Notes: generated by a model not told the origin, from the sequence alone. A stretch of DNA of 64,000 bases from Flavobacterium sp. MDT1-60 (GCF_014844035.1 NZ_CP062159.1:4898001-4962000), one strand, 5' to 3'; shown: positions 19,220-28,077, counted from the stretch's first letter. Numbers and translations: made by a program.

Positions 19220-20406
19220 TGTTAGCTACTTTATCTAAATTCATAAAACTGAATGACATAAATGTCGTTGGCGTAATCAAAAAAGAAGATTACGAAATCT
19301 ATAATTTGCTTACTGTAAAAAAGAAAGCAAACAAGATTTCTATTATTTCTCAGCAAAGTTTTGAAATCTTTGAAACACTAAGCAAAACAGCAGATAAAAA
19401 AATACCTCTTTTAATAGTAATGGAAGGTAAAGGTGTTTTGAATAAAGAAATTGATTATGAAAATGAAGCCGATGTAAACTGGCAAAAAAACATAGATTAT
19501 AATGCTATTTACTATACTGATTTAAAAGGTTCCAAATCGAATTTTATCAGTTTTTGCCGAAAAAATATTGTTGAAGAAACGATTTCAAAGTTTAAAAAAA
19601 ATGGATTTGAAGTTATAGACGTTTATATTGGATCGTTTTTGGCTGCATTGCTTAATACAGCATTACAAAAAGAAGTTTTACTTTCAACCGATTTGCGTCT
19701 GGAATTTCAAAATGACAAACTATTAAGTTTTTCTAAACAAAATGAAACTGTAAAAATTGAGGATTATAAAGTTGGTGAAGAAACAGTATCAAGCATTTTT
19801 TTACCTCTGTACGGCGCAATTATTCATTTTTTTGTAAAACCAAAAGATGTTTCAAAAACAATTAATGCTTCTTTAAGCAGTGAGGAATTAATTTATAAAA
19901 AAGCATTTGGCGTTTTAGGAATAACAATGCTTGTTGGCTTTCTGACTACTTTATTAGTAAGCTATTTTCTAATTCAATATTACGGTACAAAAAATTCAGA
20001 ACTGAATCTGCAGACCGTATATTCTAATCAATCCTATCAATTGATATTAGATTTAGAAGCACAAAAAGAAAAAAAACTAAACATTTTAAAGGAGTCAGGA
20101 GTTTTATCCTCAAAATTTCTCTCTTATTATGGTTATGAAATCATCAAGTCAATTCCTTCAAATATTTCTTTGAATGAATTGAATATTATACCCTTAAAAG
20201 AAGAATATAAAGAAAGCAAAAAAGCTTTTTTCGATAGTAAAATTATCATTATCAAAGGTGAAACTTTTCAGGAATCATCTTTTAATAGTTGGCTGGAAGA
20301 TTTAAAAAAAATGGATTGGCTGCAGCGCTTTGAAATTATCAGCCTAAAAAAAGACAAAAAAAACAAATCAATATTTGAAATAAAAATAACAATAAAAAAT
20401 GTTTGA
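19219..20406 (+). CDS. GspL / PilM-PilN-like inner-membrane assembly protein
   Basis: This 395-residue bitopic protein has a cytoplasmic N-terminal half (about 1-225) of the size expected for a PilM/GspL actin-like domain, one membrane helix (about 229-252, FGVLGITMLVGFLTTLLVSYF), a coiled region, and a periplasmic ferredoxin-like C-terminal part (about 295-395) resembling PilN/GspL. It is encoded exactly where L is expected, after the secretin and before the M-like gene, with one base shared with gspD. In known systems L recruits the ATPase to the membrane. The sequence is divergent, and the call depends on topology and order. Confidence 0.65.
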   Translation: MLATLSKFIKLNDINVVGVIKKEDYEIYNLLTVKKKANKISIISQQSFEIFETLSKTADKKIPLLIVMEGKGVLNKEIDYENEADVNWQKNIDYNAIYYTDLKGSKSNFISFCRKNIVEETISKFKKNGFEVIDVYIGSFLAALLNTALQKEVLLSTDLRLEFQNDKLLSFSKQNETVKIEDYKVGEETVSSIFLPLYGAIIHFFVKPKDVSKTINASLSSEELIYKKAFGVLGITMLVGFLTTLLVSYFLIQYYGTKNSELNLQTVYSNQSYQLILDLEAQKEKKLNILKESGVLSSKFLSYYGYEIIKSIPSNISLNELNIIPLKEEYKESKKAFFDSKIIIIKGETFQESSFNSWLEDLKKMDWLQRFEIISLKKDKKNKSIFEIKITIKNV

Positions 20407-20923
20407 AAACTATTCTTATAAACAAAAATTTTACGCACTGATTGCGCTCTTTTTTTTATTGTCAATTACGGCATATAAAAGATCCTTTCATGCTTTATTT
20501 GATGTAGTTACAGAATATCGAACACTATCAAAAAAAGCAGATGACATCAATAAAAAGGCAAAAAACACAAACGGTCTGACCAAAGATATTGCCTATTTAG
20601 ACAAGATCATGGGAAAAGAAGGTGTCTCAAAAGAAATGGTCCAGCAGGGCATTGTTAGTTTTGCTTCAGAAAATTCGCCTCAGGTTTCTATCAGCGATTT
20701 AAAACCAATCCATGACTTTTCTGAAGAGGATTATCACATTATTACGAATCAATTGGATGTTACAGGAAATAGTAATCAACTCTTAAATCTGGCTTATAAT
20801 TTTGAAAAGAAATTTAATCTTTCAAGAATGGTAAGCATGAATTTTTACACCACAAAAAAGAACAATAAATCTGAAGTTTTACATTTAAAAATGATTTTTC
20901 AAAACTATGAAAACAATAAATAA
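20399..20923 (+). CDS. GspM/PilO-like inner-membrane protein
   Basis: This 174-residue protein has a short cytoplasmic start, one membrane helix (about 11-28, FYALIALFFLLSITAYK), a coiled segment and a small C-terminal alpha/beta domain. This is the architecture of PilO and GspM, which dimerise with L/PilN. It overlaps both the L-like gene (8 bases) and the lipoprotein gene (17 bases). No catalytic motif is seen. Confidence 0.65.
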   Translation: MFENYSYKQKFYALIALFFLLSITAYKRSFHALFDVVTEYRTLSKKADDINKKAKNTNGLTKDIAYLDKIMGKEGVSKEMVQQGIVSFASENSPQVSISDLKPIHDFSEEDYHIITNQLDVTGNSNQLLNLAYNFEKKFNLSRMVSMNFYTTKKNNKSEVLHLKMIFQNYENNK

Positions 20924-21860
20924 AATTATACTTATTGCTTTGGCAATCCTTACCTACTCTTGTGAAGATATTCTTGAAGAAGACATTAGCGACGACACAG
21001 TTCAAATTCTCTCTCCCGCTAACAACGCTAAGATTGAGAGTAATGTAGTTAACTTTAAATGGAACAGTCTTAAAGGTGCAGACAAATATCGTATTCAGGT
21101 ATATCAATCAGATCAAGTGTTAGTATTAGACTCATTAACTACTAAAATAAGTATTACATTGCCTTTGAATGCGGGAAGTTATGTTTGGAGAGTGCGCGCT
21201 GAAAATTACGCTTATGAATCTGTTTATTCATTTCCGTCTAATTTTTCGACAACAATTCCCAATGATTTAACCAATCAACAAGTGATTTTATCAGGTCCTG
21301 AAAATGATAAATTTGTAAACTTCACCAATATAACCTTAAGTTGGGAACCTCTTAAGAATGCATCAAGTTATAGTCTGACAGTAATTAATACAGCTACTAG
21401 CCAAGAAGTATATCCTAAAACTGATTTGACGAATACTTCAATAACTCTCGATTTACCCACCTTAGCAGATGGAACATATGAATGGAGGTTAAAAGCTAAA
21501 AACGCAGAAACGGAAACAAAACAGTATTCAGCTCGTAAATTTAATATTGATAAAACTATTCCTAATCAGCCAAAAAATACTTTGCCTGCAGATAATTCAA
21601 CTCAAACTGCTAATACAAGTGTAACCTATACCTGGAGTATTGCGGCCGATACAGGAAGTGCAAAATCACCTATTTCATACATAGTAGAATTTTCAAGCGA
21701 CGTTGATTTCAGTACAATAATTCAACCTCAAAACAGTAATACAACTACACTTCAGCAAGCATTTTCGGCTCCAGGTGTTTATTATTGGAGAGTACGAGCA
21801 ATTGATGGCGCAGGAAATATTGGCACAAATAGTACTGCATTCAAGTTTACTGTGAATTAA
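20907..21860 (+). CDS. Lipoprotein with three fibronectin type III-like domains, embedded in the T2SS-like operon
   Basis: This 317-residue lipoprotein has a lipobox ending in YSC (Cys near residue 19) and the acidic stretch EDILEEDISDD after it, as in exported Bacteroidota lipoproteins. Three FN3-like repeats follow at about 30-115, 120-212 and 215-317. Each has a W strand (FKWNSLKGADKYRIQV, LSWEPLKNASSYSLTV, YTWSIAADTG) and a YxWRxxA strand. It lies between the M-like and C-like genes with overlaps, so it is part of the machine's operon. It could be an outer-membrane anchor, a pilotin-like partner or a substrate receptor. This is inferred from position only. Confidence 0.8.
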   Translation: MKTINKIILIALAILTYSCEDILEEDISDDTVQILSPANNAKIESNVVNFKWNSLKGADKYRIQVYQSDQVLVLDSLTTKISITLPLNAGSYVWRVRAENYAYESVYSFPSNFSTTIPNDLTNQQVILSGPENDKFVNFTNITLSWEPLKNASSYSLTVINTATSQEVYPKTDLTNTSITLDLPTLADGTYEWRLKAKNAETETKQYSARKFNIDKTIPNQPKNTLPADNSTQTANTSVTYTWSIAADTGSAKSPISYIVEFSSDVDFSTIIQPQNSNTTTLQQAFSAPGVYYWRVRAIDGAGNIGTNSTAFKFTVN

Positions 21861-21861
21861 A

Positions 21862-22368
21862 ATGGCTAAAAAGAAAATAAATATAATTCTGATTGTCGTT
21901 GTTCTTGCACTTTGGGGAACCGTTGGATATCGGGCACTTAATCGTCAATTTGCCGGTAATGAAATGATTCTTGAGAAACAGAGTAAACTTGATAATGCAA
22001 CAATTAATCAAATTAATAAAGATACTTTTGAACTGGAAAAGATAAATCGGGATCCGTTTTTAAATAAGCAATTTCAGACTGCTGTAGCAGTTCCAAGAAC
22101 TCTAATCTCTCATTATAAAGCTGTAAAAAAAATAGTTACTCCTATTGTCCCAAAGGGAGATCCAAATCTACAGTGGCCTAATCTTTCTTATCATGGTTAC
22201 ATTGCATCAAAAGAAAGAAATGAAGATTTGGTTTTACTTACAATAGATTCAAAACTTCGTAAACTGAAATTGAACGATCCCGTAAATGGATTAATCGTTA
22301 AAAAAAGATATAAGGATTCAATCGAGGTTTATTTTAATTCAGAAACAAGAATGATACATTTGAAATAA
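21862..22368 (+). CDS. GspC/PilP-like inner-membrane connector
   Basis: This 168-residue bitopic protein has a membrane helix at about 8-24 (IILIVVVLALWGTVGYRAL), a Pro/Lys linker (around NRDPFLNKQF and VPKGDPNLQWP), and a C-terminal small beta domain (about 105-168, LSYHGYIASKERNEDLVLLTI) resembling the GspC homology region or PilP. In known systems this part contacts the secretin N0 domain. It begins one base after the lipoprotein stop and is the last gene before the operon terminator. Confidence 0.65.
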   Translation: MAKKKINIILIVVVLALWGTVGYRALNRQFAGNEMILEKQSKLDNATINQINKDTFELEKINRDPFLNKQFQTAVAVPRTLISHYKAVKKIVTPIVPKGDPNLQWPNLSYHGYIASKERNEDLVLLTIDSKLRKLKLNDPVNGLIVKKRYKDSIEVYFNSETRMIHLK

Positions 22369-22436
22369 TTTAAATTATTAAGTCAGTTCATCCAGAATTA
22401 AACAAACAGACAAAGGAGCCTCTTTCTCTGCAGAAC

Positions 22437-22473
22437 TCAAACCCTTAACTTTGTTATGGGTTTTGTCTTTTTA
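22437..22473 (+). terminator. Terminator of the T2SS-like operon
   Basis: A hairpin (AAACCC at 22439-22444, GGGTTT at 22458-22463, with additional TAAC/GTTA pairing inside and a TTT loop) is followed by TGTCTTTTT. It lies about 70 bases after the last gene and separates the operon from the following lipoprotein genes. Confidence 0.8.
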
Positions 22474-22633
22474 TACTGTGGCTAAGTTCACCAAACTAAA
22501 TCATGTATTAATAGTTATTACAACAACAATTTTTCAAAACTTTTAACCAATTTTTTATTTAACCGAATTTTTATGACATTTGTTCTTTTTGAAATATATT
22601 CGAAAAAGCAAAAACAATTTTAAACCAACCTAC

Positions 22634-23878
22634 ATGATTAAGAACACCAAAAAATGGCTGTTTAGCATTTTGCTATTAGCAAATCTCTTCTTTTTTACCA
22701 GCTGCGAAGATGGAAATGATGACGAAAACTACAAACCAAATTATTCAGCAAGTATTGATGCTACAAATTTGCCAGCCGGAAACAAACCAATGACTATGTT
22801 TGAAGATACGGAGAGTTCTTCAAAAATGTATAATAAAAGTGATCGCTGGTTTAGAGTAAATGAGCCTTTACAAGTAATACAAAAAGGAAAAGATTCGGTA
22901 CAAATATCATTGTATTCCCCAGTTGGACTTACTGATGTAAAAATCTACGCCAAATTGCCTAACTATAACAAACGATTTGTAATTTATACCTTTATAAAAA
23001 TCCCTGCCTTTCATCGTTCTTTTCATCAAATTCCCCTAACTGCTGGAAAGAATGATTATTTATCTGAAACAGGAAGCCCTATCACGATAGATAAAATTGA
23101 AGGTTTTTCTTCTGGTGGTATCGAATTTTCAGTTGAATCAAGCGATCCCTTATTTACGAAATTCAAAAAAATAAAGTCTTCACGATTGGTTCAGTTTAGC
23201 GATTCTTACCATTTAAATAATCCCGCAGATGATCCTAACAAGTATTTACCGATGAATCCGGTTTTGGCGAAAGAAGCCATCACTATGATTATTAATTTTT
23301 CATATGCCATTAGTCATCCATTGTACTACGATACATTTATGAATTTTGACAGATATAAAAAAGAACAGGCTGCCACAGCCGGAACTTCAATAAATGGAGC
23401 AATCAACTGGCATGGAAATGCTGATGACGTCGATGGAGTTTATGATTATTTAACCAAGATGCAAATCGAACAGACTTACACTACTTATATTGATAAGCGA
23501 TCCCTTTATATAGCAATGGTTGGTGGAGATTCTGCCTGGGGTGGAGGACCTTTAGCTTCTCAATGGGAATCTGGTTATGTTACCGGACATTGGAAAGGAG
23601 AAATGTCAGTTTGGTCACACGAATATTCACATCACAGTGGTTACAATCACAGTAGTAATTTGGCTAATAGTGGCGAAGGTGGAGGCCAACAGGAAATGCT
23701 AACCCATTTTTACAAATATCTGATTTATCTAAATGATCTTCCTTTTACAGATCCTGAGATACTTAAAACGTATACAAAAACAAACTATCTGACAGGCACA
23801 TACAAAAAACCTGTCTTCACAATCGATCAAAAAAATCCATTTTTACTAAAATATAAAGGAGAAGGAAAATGGAACTAA
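22634..23878 (+). CDS. Metzincin-like zinc metallopeptidase lipoprotein
   Basis: This lipoprotein of about 414 residues starts at the ATG at 22634. An in-frame codon at 22580 would add a poor leader ahead of the signal IKNTKKWLFSILLLANLFFF, whose lipobox ends TSC. The sequence HEYSHHSGYNH fits HExxHxxGxxH, the zinc motif of metzincins. A methionine follows in GGGQQEMLTHF, which may be the Met-turn. The N-terminal half (about 20-220) looks like a beta-rich accessory domain. It is probably a surface or periplasmic protease. The family was not recognised beyond the metal motif. Confidence 0.75.
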   Translation: MIKNTKKWLFSILLLANLFFFTSCEDGNDDENYKPNYSASIDATNLPAGNKPMTMFEDTESSSKMYNKSDRWFRVNEPLQVIQKGKDSVQISLYSPVGLTDVKIYAKLPNYNKRFVIYTFIKIPAFHRSFHQIPLTAGKNDYLSETGSPITIDKIEGFSSGGIEFSVESSDPLFTKFKKIKSSRLVQFSDSYHLNNPADDPNKYLPMNPVLAKEAITMIINFSYAISHPLYYDTFMNFDRYKKEQAATAGTSINGAINWHGNADDVDGVYDYLTKMQIEQTYTTYIDKRSLYIAMVGGDSAWGGGPLASQWESGYVTGHWKGEMSVWSHEYSHHSGYNHSSNLANSGEGGGQQEMLTHFYKYLIYLNDLPFTDPEILKTYTKTNYLTGTYKKPVFTIDQKNPFLLKYKGEGKWN

Positions 23879-24903
23879 AAAATAAAATCAGCATGAATAA
23901 AATACCTTATATCCTTTTATTACTTTGCCTTTTTACCAATTGTAGCAAAGATTCTGACGGAGAAAACAACGGTACAACTTATAACTATTACTATCCTACC
24001 GATGAAACAGCGATCACAGCAAGAGAAATTGGAACTGGAGCTGGAACACTTGATCCAAAAGGTATCGCAGTAGCAAACAATAAATTATATATCTGTAATG
24101 GTGATGTGTTGGAAATTTTTGATACTACAACTTTAAAATATATCAAAACAATTTCAAACTATACTAAAGGAACTTCTACAATTGCACTTACTAAACTTTC
24201 TTCTGTTTGTATTGACAACGGACGTATTTATTTAGGAAGTCTCGACTCAAGACTTTTTGTATTTGATGAAATTACAAACGTTGGAATAAGTACAGTAGGA
24301 AATGGTCAATGGTGGAATACATTTGTACATGTCTTTGGAGTTATTGTAAAAGACGGATTGGTATTTGTGAAAGAAAAGGAAACCTCTATTAAGGTTTTTG
24401 AAACATCACAAATTACTGAAAACAGTGACTGGAATTTAAAACCATTAGCGAAATTGAATACTTTAAATGGTTTTGACCAAATCTATTCTATGGATATAGC
24501 AGCAGGGAATTTGGTCATAGCAGGAAGAGATGCAAAAAGTTATTTGTATTACAACATTGCAAATATTAAAGCCAATGCAGCAAGTTCACTTACAGAACCT
24601 ATAAAACCGACAACAGAGCCTTTTTCTGATGCCAAACCTATAGCTGTCTCTTTTAATGCTGATTGGGCAATTACAACAGAAACCGTTGGAAGTTTACACT
24701 ATTTACGCCTTTATCCTAAAGAAGAGTTTATGAATAAAAAATATACTCCTAGAATAAATGCTAATGATATTATGGGAGCAAATCCTTTTGGAACTGTTTT
24801 AAGCACAGCGTTATTCAATGACCGCATTTTTTTATCAGATAACACAAATAAAAAAATCAGGGTCATTAAGCTTAACCAATCTACGATTACGGAACAAAAT
24901 TAA
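23869..24903 (+). CDS. Hypothetical lipoprotein, probable beta-propeller
   Basis: This 344-residue lipoprotein has a lipobox ending TNC (KIPYILLLLCLFTNC) and an acidic sequence after the cysteine. The body shows repeated blade-like segments (GIAVANNKLYICNGDVLEIFD, SVCIDNGRIYLGSLDSRLFVFD, VIVKDGLVFVKEKETSIKVFE), as in six- or seven-bladed propellers. Its start overlaps the protease gene by 10 bases, and an alternative ATG at 23893 is possible. The two genes are probably co-transcribed. Function is unknown. Confidence 0.75.
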   Translation: MELKNKISMNKIPYILLLLCLFTNCSKDSDGENNGTTYNYYYPTDETAITAREIGTGAGTLDPKGIAVANNKLYICNGDVLEIFDTTTLKYIKTISNYTKGTSTIALTKLSSVCIDNGRIYLGSLDSRLFVFDEITNVGISTVGNGQWWNTFVHVFGVIVKDGLVFVKEKETSIKVFETSQITENSDWNLKPLAKLNTLNGFDQIYSMDIAAGNLVIAGRDAKSYLYYNIANIKANAASSLTEPIKPTTEPFSDAKPIAVSFNADWAITTETVGSLHYLRLYPKEEFMNKKYTPRINANDIMGANPFGTVLSTALFNDRIFLSDNTNKKIRVIKLNQSTITEQN

Positions 24904-24979
24904 AGCACTTTTATAAAATCAAGACAATAAAACAAAAGCCCGATTTAGACTGCACCCAAAAGTTTAGACAAATTTATAA

Positions 24980-25788
24980 TTAAGTTTGATAAAAATGACC
25001 TCGATATTTTATCGGGCTCATTTTGTTTAAATTTGATTTAATTCTTTCGTTATTGTAATAGATTATATACTTACTAATTTCTTTTTTTAATTGTTCTATT
25101 GATTTGAATTTTTGGGTATAAAACATTTCAGATTTTAATATTCCAAAGAAGTTTTCAATAATTGCATTATCCAAGCAGTTTCCTTTTCTTGACATGCTTT
25201 GTTGATTCCTTTTTGTTTTAATAAAAGTTGGTAATGATTCATTTGATATTGCCAGCCTTGGTCTGAATGAAGTATTAAATTTGTATTATCTGGTATTTTC
25301 CTAAAGGCCTTTTTCAGCATCATAACCACTTGATTAAACACTGGTCTCTCTGTGAGTTCATAGCTGATTATTTCCTGATTAAATAAGTCAATTATTGGTG
25401 ATAAATATAATTTGTTTCCAGCTATGTTGAACTCTGTTATATCAGTTGCCCATTTTTGATTTGGAGCTTTTGCTTTAAAATTTCGTTCTAGTATATTTGG
25501 AGCTATTTTACCATTTTCACCTTTATAAGACTTATACTTTTTTACTCTAATAACACTTTTTAGTCCTAATAGATTCATTAATCTGAGAACTGTTTTATGA
25601 TTGATAACCAGTCCTCTATTTTGTAATTCATCGGTTATTCTTCTGTAACCATAACGCCCTTTATGCCTGTGAAAAATAACTTTAATCAACTCTTTAATTT
25701 CTTTATATTTATCAGGTGACTTATTTTGTTTTTGATGATAATAAAAACTGCTGCGTGCCATATTTGCAAGGTTCAAAAGTAATTCCAA
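24980..25788 (-). pseudogene. IS3-family transposase OrfB (InsK-like), frameshifted
   Basis: This is the DDE integrase-type transposase of the element. The first part (25135-25788, TTG start, or further upstream by frameshift from orfA) contains HTH_21 (GRYGYRRITDELQNRG), the first catalytic Asp in WATDITEF and the second in HSDQGWQYQ. The second part (24980-25195), in another frame, contains MSRKGNCLDNAIIENFFG with the catalytic Glu. A one-base loss near 25199-25207 separates the two, so the DDE triad cannot be made in one chain without frameshifting. Confidence 0.85.
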
Positions 25789-25811
25789 ACCAAATTTATG
25801 CCTTAATTCGT

Positions 25812-26330
25812 TTATGGCTTTGGATTTTTCCTGGCTTGAATTAAGGCTTGCAACTTTTTTAGCAATTCATTCTCACAGCGAAGTCTTTCGTTTTCTTTTA
25901 ACAGTTCCTGCTCTCTTGTCAGGGGTTTCTCTGATTTACTTTTTTTGCCTTTATTATTACTCATCGATACGGGTCTGCCTCTTTGTTTTGGTTGTAATCC
26001 TACTAGTCCAAAGTTAGCAAAATCTTTTTTCCATTTTAAAACTATGGAAATATCGGGAATATTAAATCTTATACCAGCCTGCATCAAGGTAAGGGATTCC
26101 TTTTCTATGATATTGAGTACTTTTAGCTTAAATTCGGCTGAATAGCTTTGATTCATTCGTGACAATAAACCAATTTTACCATATGTCCTATAAAAACTGA
26201 CCCACTTACGAATATTCCATCTTGCAGTCTGTTTCAATTTTGAAACATATCCATCTGAATAATGCTTCTTTAAAACCAATTCTACACATTCTAATTTAAA
26301 TGCATAGTCATATTTTGCTTTTCTGTCCAT
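25812..26330 (-). CDS. IS3-family transposase OrfA (InsJ-like helix-turn-helix protein)
   Basis: This 172-residue DNA-binding subunit has two helix-turn-helix segments (about 10-55 and 65-110, SYSAEFKLKVLNIIEKESLTLMQ) and a C-terminal leucine-zipper stretch (REQELLKENERLRCENELLKKLQ). That is the usual IS150 InsJ layout and length. It ends 23 bases before the TTG of orfB. In IS150 relatives the two frames are joined by programmed frameshifting, but no clear A6G slippery heptamer was found here. Confidence 0.88.
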   Translation of the reverse strand: MDRKAKYDYAFKLECVELVLKKHYSDGYVSKLKQTARWNIRKWVSFYRTYGKIGLLSRMNQSYSAEFKLKVLNIIEKESLTLMQAGIRFNIPDISIVLKWKKDFANFGLVGLQPKQRGRPVSMSNNKGKKSKSEKPLTREQELLKENERLRCENELLKKLQALIQARKNPKP

Positions 26331-26516
26331 AAAAAATGCCCCAAATAGTGTCTAACTTTTTGGGGCATGTTCAATTTAACATCGGGCTTTTGTTTTAAAG
26401 GAACATCTTAAATCCATTTCAAAATAGCCCGTTTAAAAATAAAATTATAATCTAATTTAAATTTGTATTTTAGTTTAAAAGAAATTACACAGTACAAAAT
26501 CTTTTAATTTTCAAAC

Positions 26517-27535
26517 ATGCGACCAATCCTTCTCTTAGCAACCATTTTTTTAGCTGTTTCATGCAAAAAAGAAAACAAATCAGAAACGCTCTCAGACTAC
26601 TTTACTTACAATCAAAAAAATACGGTTGAATCAGCTGGCATACAGATGATTCCTATCAAAACACCAGTTGGAGAATTCAAAGTCTGGACTAAACGATTTG
26701 GAAATAATCCCAAAATAAAAGTGCTTCTATTACATGGCGGTCCGGCTATGACACATGAGTATATGGAATGTTTTGAGACTTTTTTTCAGCGTGAAGGTTT
26801 TGAATTCTATGAATATGATCAACTTGGTTCTTACTATAGTGACCAACCAAAAGACAGTAGTTTATGGACTACGGAACGATTTGTAGAAGAGGTAGAACAA
26901 GTTCGCAAAGCTATTGGAGCAGACAATAATAATTTTTATGTATTAGGAAATTCATGGGGAGGAATTCTGGCAATGGAATATGCATTAAAATATCAAAAAA
27001 TCTGAAAGGCTTATTAGTTTCAAATATGGTCGCAAGCGCACCTGAATATGGCAAATACGCTGATGAAGTTTTGGCAAAACAAATGAAACCAGAAATCCTG
27101 GCAGAAATTAGAGCGTTAGAAGCTAAAAAAGATTTTGCTAATCCACGTTATATGGAATTACTAATTCCCAATTTTTACAAAGAGCATTTATGTCGTCTAA
27201 AAGAATGGCCAGATGGTTTAAATAGAGCTAGTAAGCACATGAATGGCGAAATTTACACCATGATGCAAGGACCAAGCGAATTCGGAATTAGCGGTCGTTT
27301 AGCAAAATGGGACATAAAAAATCGTCTAAAAGAAATCAAAATTCCAACTTTAATGATCGGTGCCAAATATGACACAATGGATCCTAAAGCGATGGAAGAA
27401 CAAAGCAAATTAGTTCAAAACGGACGTTTTTTATATTGCCCAAACGGAAGTCATTTAGCGATGTGGGATGATCAAAAAGTCTTTATGAATGGTGTTATTC
27501 AGTTTATAAATGATGTTAATAATGGAAAAATTTAG
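26517..27535 (+). pseudogene. Proline iminopeptidase-family (S33) alpha/beta hydrolase lipoprotein, frameshifted
   Basis: Two frames form one lipoprotein peptidase. The first (26517-27005) has a lipobox ending VSC, the oxyanion motif LLHGGPAMTHEY and the nucleophile elbow GNSWGG, and stops at KYQKI. The second (to 27535) continues KNLKGLLVSNMVAS and holds the acid in AKYDTMDP and the His in NGSHLAMW. The run of six A at 26995-27000 would need seven A to read KYQKNLKGLL. All catalytic residues are intact once the frame is repaired. It may be a genuine mutation or a homopolymer error. Confidence 0.85.
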
Positions 27536-27661
27536 TGGTTAAAAACCAGATCAAAATTTAAATCACCATATCAATCATAATAAATTAAGACATACTTATA
27601 CATCTAAACACCTAACCTTCAATGACAAATAACAAATAAAATCATTACTTATTAATAATAA

Positions 27662-27790
27662 TTTGGGCGTTTCCCGCCGCAGCGGGCCGGAATTTCCGCT
27701 GTATTCCCGATTAACAAAAACTACGGCAAAAAAGCCTTTTTTTTCTAAGTGGGAGATGCCGCTCCCATCCCTAACGCAGTTCAGGATAAA
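27662..27790 (+). repeat. G+C-rich Flavobacterium-type intergenic element
   Basis: This stretch contrasts with its AT-rich surroundings. It holds a small hairpin (CCCGC, CGCA, GCGGG) followed by GCCGG, and ends with GAGATGCCGCTCCCATCCCTAACGC. From memory, such blocks with GGGCCGG and ATCCCTAACGC ends recur between genes in flavobacteria. The open frame across it (27663-27965) is not protein-like. Confidence 0.45.
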
Positions 27791-27899
27791 CCAGAAGTCT
27801 AGTTTTCAGAAGAAATTCCAACTTTTAAATCCCAAATTCCAATCCAAAGTGTCGAGGCTTAGTTTAACTTTCATAAGAAATTTGGTAAAGCAACTGCTA

Positions 27900-28016
27900 T
27901 TTAACTGCAAAGAGCGCAAGGGATTACGCAAAGTTCACCACGAAAAGCCTTTGCGAACTTACTAAAGGCAGCTGTAAACACAACTACAAAAAACCTTTGC
28001 GCACTTTGCGGTAAAA
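27900..28016. repeat. Imperfect inverted repeat with AACTGCAAAG / CTTTGCGGT ends
   Basis: The left arm TTAACTGCAAAGAGCGCAAG (from 27899) faces the right arm CCTTTGCGCACTTTGCGGTA (to 28013). Related arms occur at 50869-50969 and 62738-62826. It lies just downstream of the rRNA operon. Confidence 0.55.
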
Positions 28017-28033
28017 AATACAAAGTATTGCAA

Positions 28034-28068
28034 ACAAAAAAATCCCCATCAAATAAATGATGAGGATC
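28034..28068 (-). terminator. rRNA operon terminator
   Basis: On the minus strand the hairpin ATCCTCATCA / TGATGGGGAT (one G-T pair and an AT-rich loop) is followed by TTTTTTTG. It lies about 10 bases after the 5S gene. Confidence 0.8.
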
Positions 28069-28077
28069 TTCAAAAGA

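Larger units (their letters stand above)
24946..26373 (-). mobile_element. IS3-family insertion sequence (IS150-group-like), about 1.43 kb
   Basis: The element carries orfA and orfB on the minus strand. Its ends are imperfect inverted repeats: TGCACCCAAAAGTTTAGACA near the left end and, on the other strand, TGCCCCAAAAAGTTAGACAC near the right end. The boundaries 24946 and 26373 are chosen because they leave a 3-base direct repeat ATT on both sides (24943-24945 and 26374-26376). IS3 elements usually duplicate 3-4 bases. The transposase frame is broken, so it is probably inactive here. Confidence 0.85.
24929..26396 (+). terminator. Terminator split by an insertion sequence
   Basis: The perfect 16-base inverted repeat AAAACAAAAGCCCGAT (24929-24944) and ATCGGGCTTTTGTTTT (26381-26396) flanks the IS element. 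Removing the element and one copy of the ATT duplication leaves a hairpin with a five-base loop (TTAAC) and a T-rich end, 25 bases after the lipoprotein gene. This is the ancestral terminator of the preceding unit. Confidence 0.75.

Noticed and set aside
22634..24903. T9SS cargo status of the two lipoproteins
   Set aside because: No C-terminal T9SS sorting domain is visible. Both end without the usual Gly-rich beta motif, and both have lipoboxes.
27663..27965. 100-codon open frame downstream of the S33 peptidase
   Set aside because: It lies on intergenic repeats. The sequence is not protein-like and has no conserved motif.
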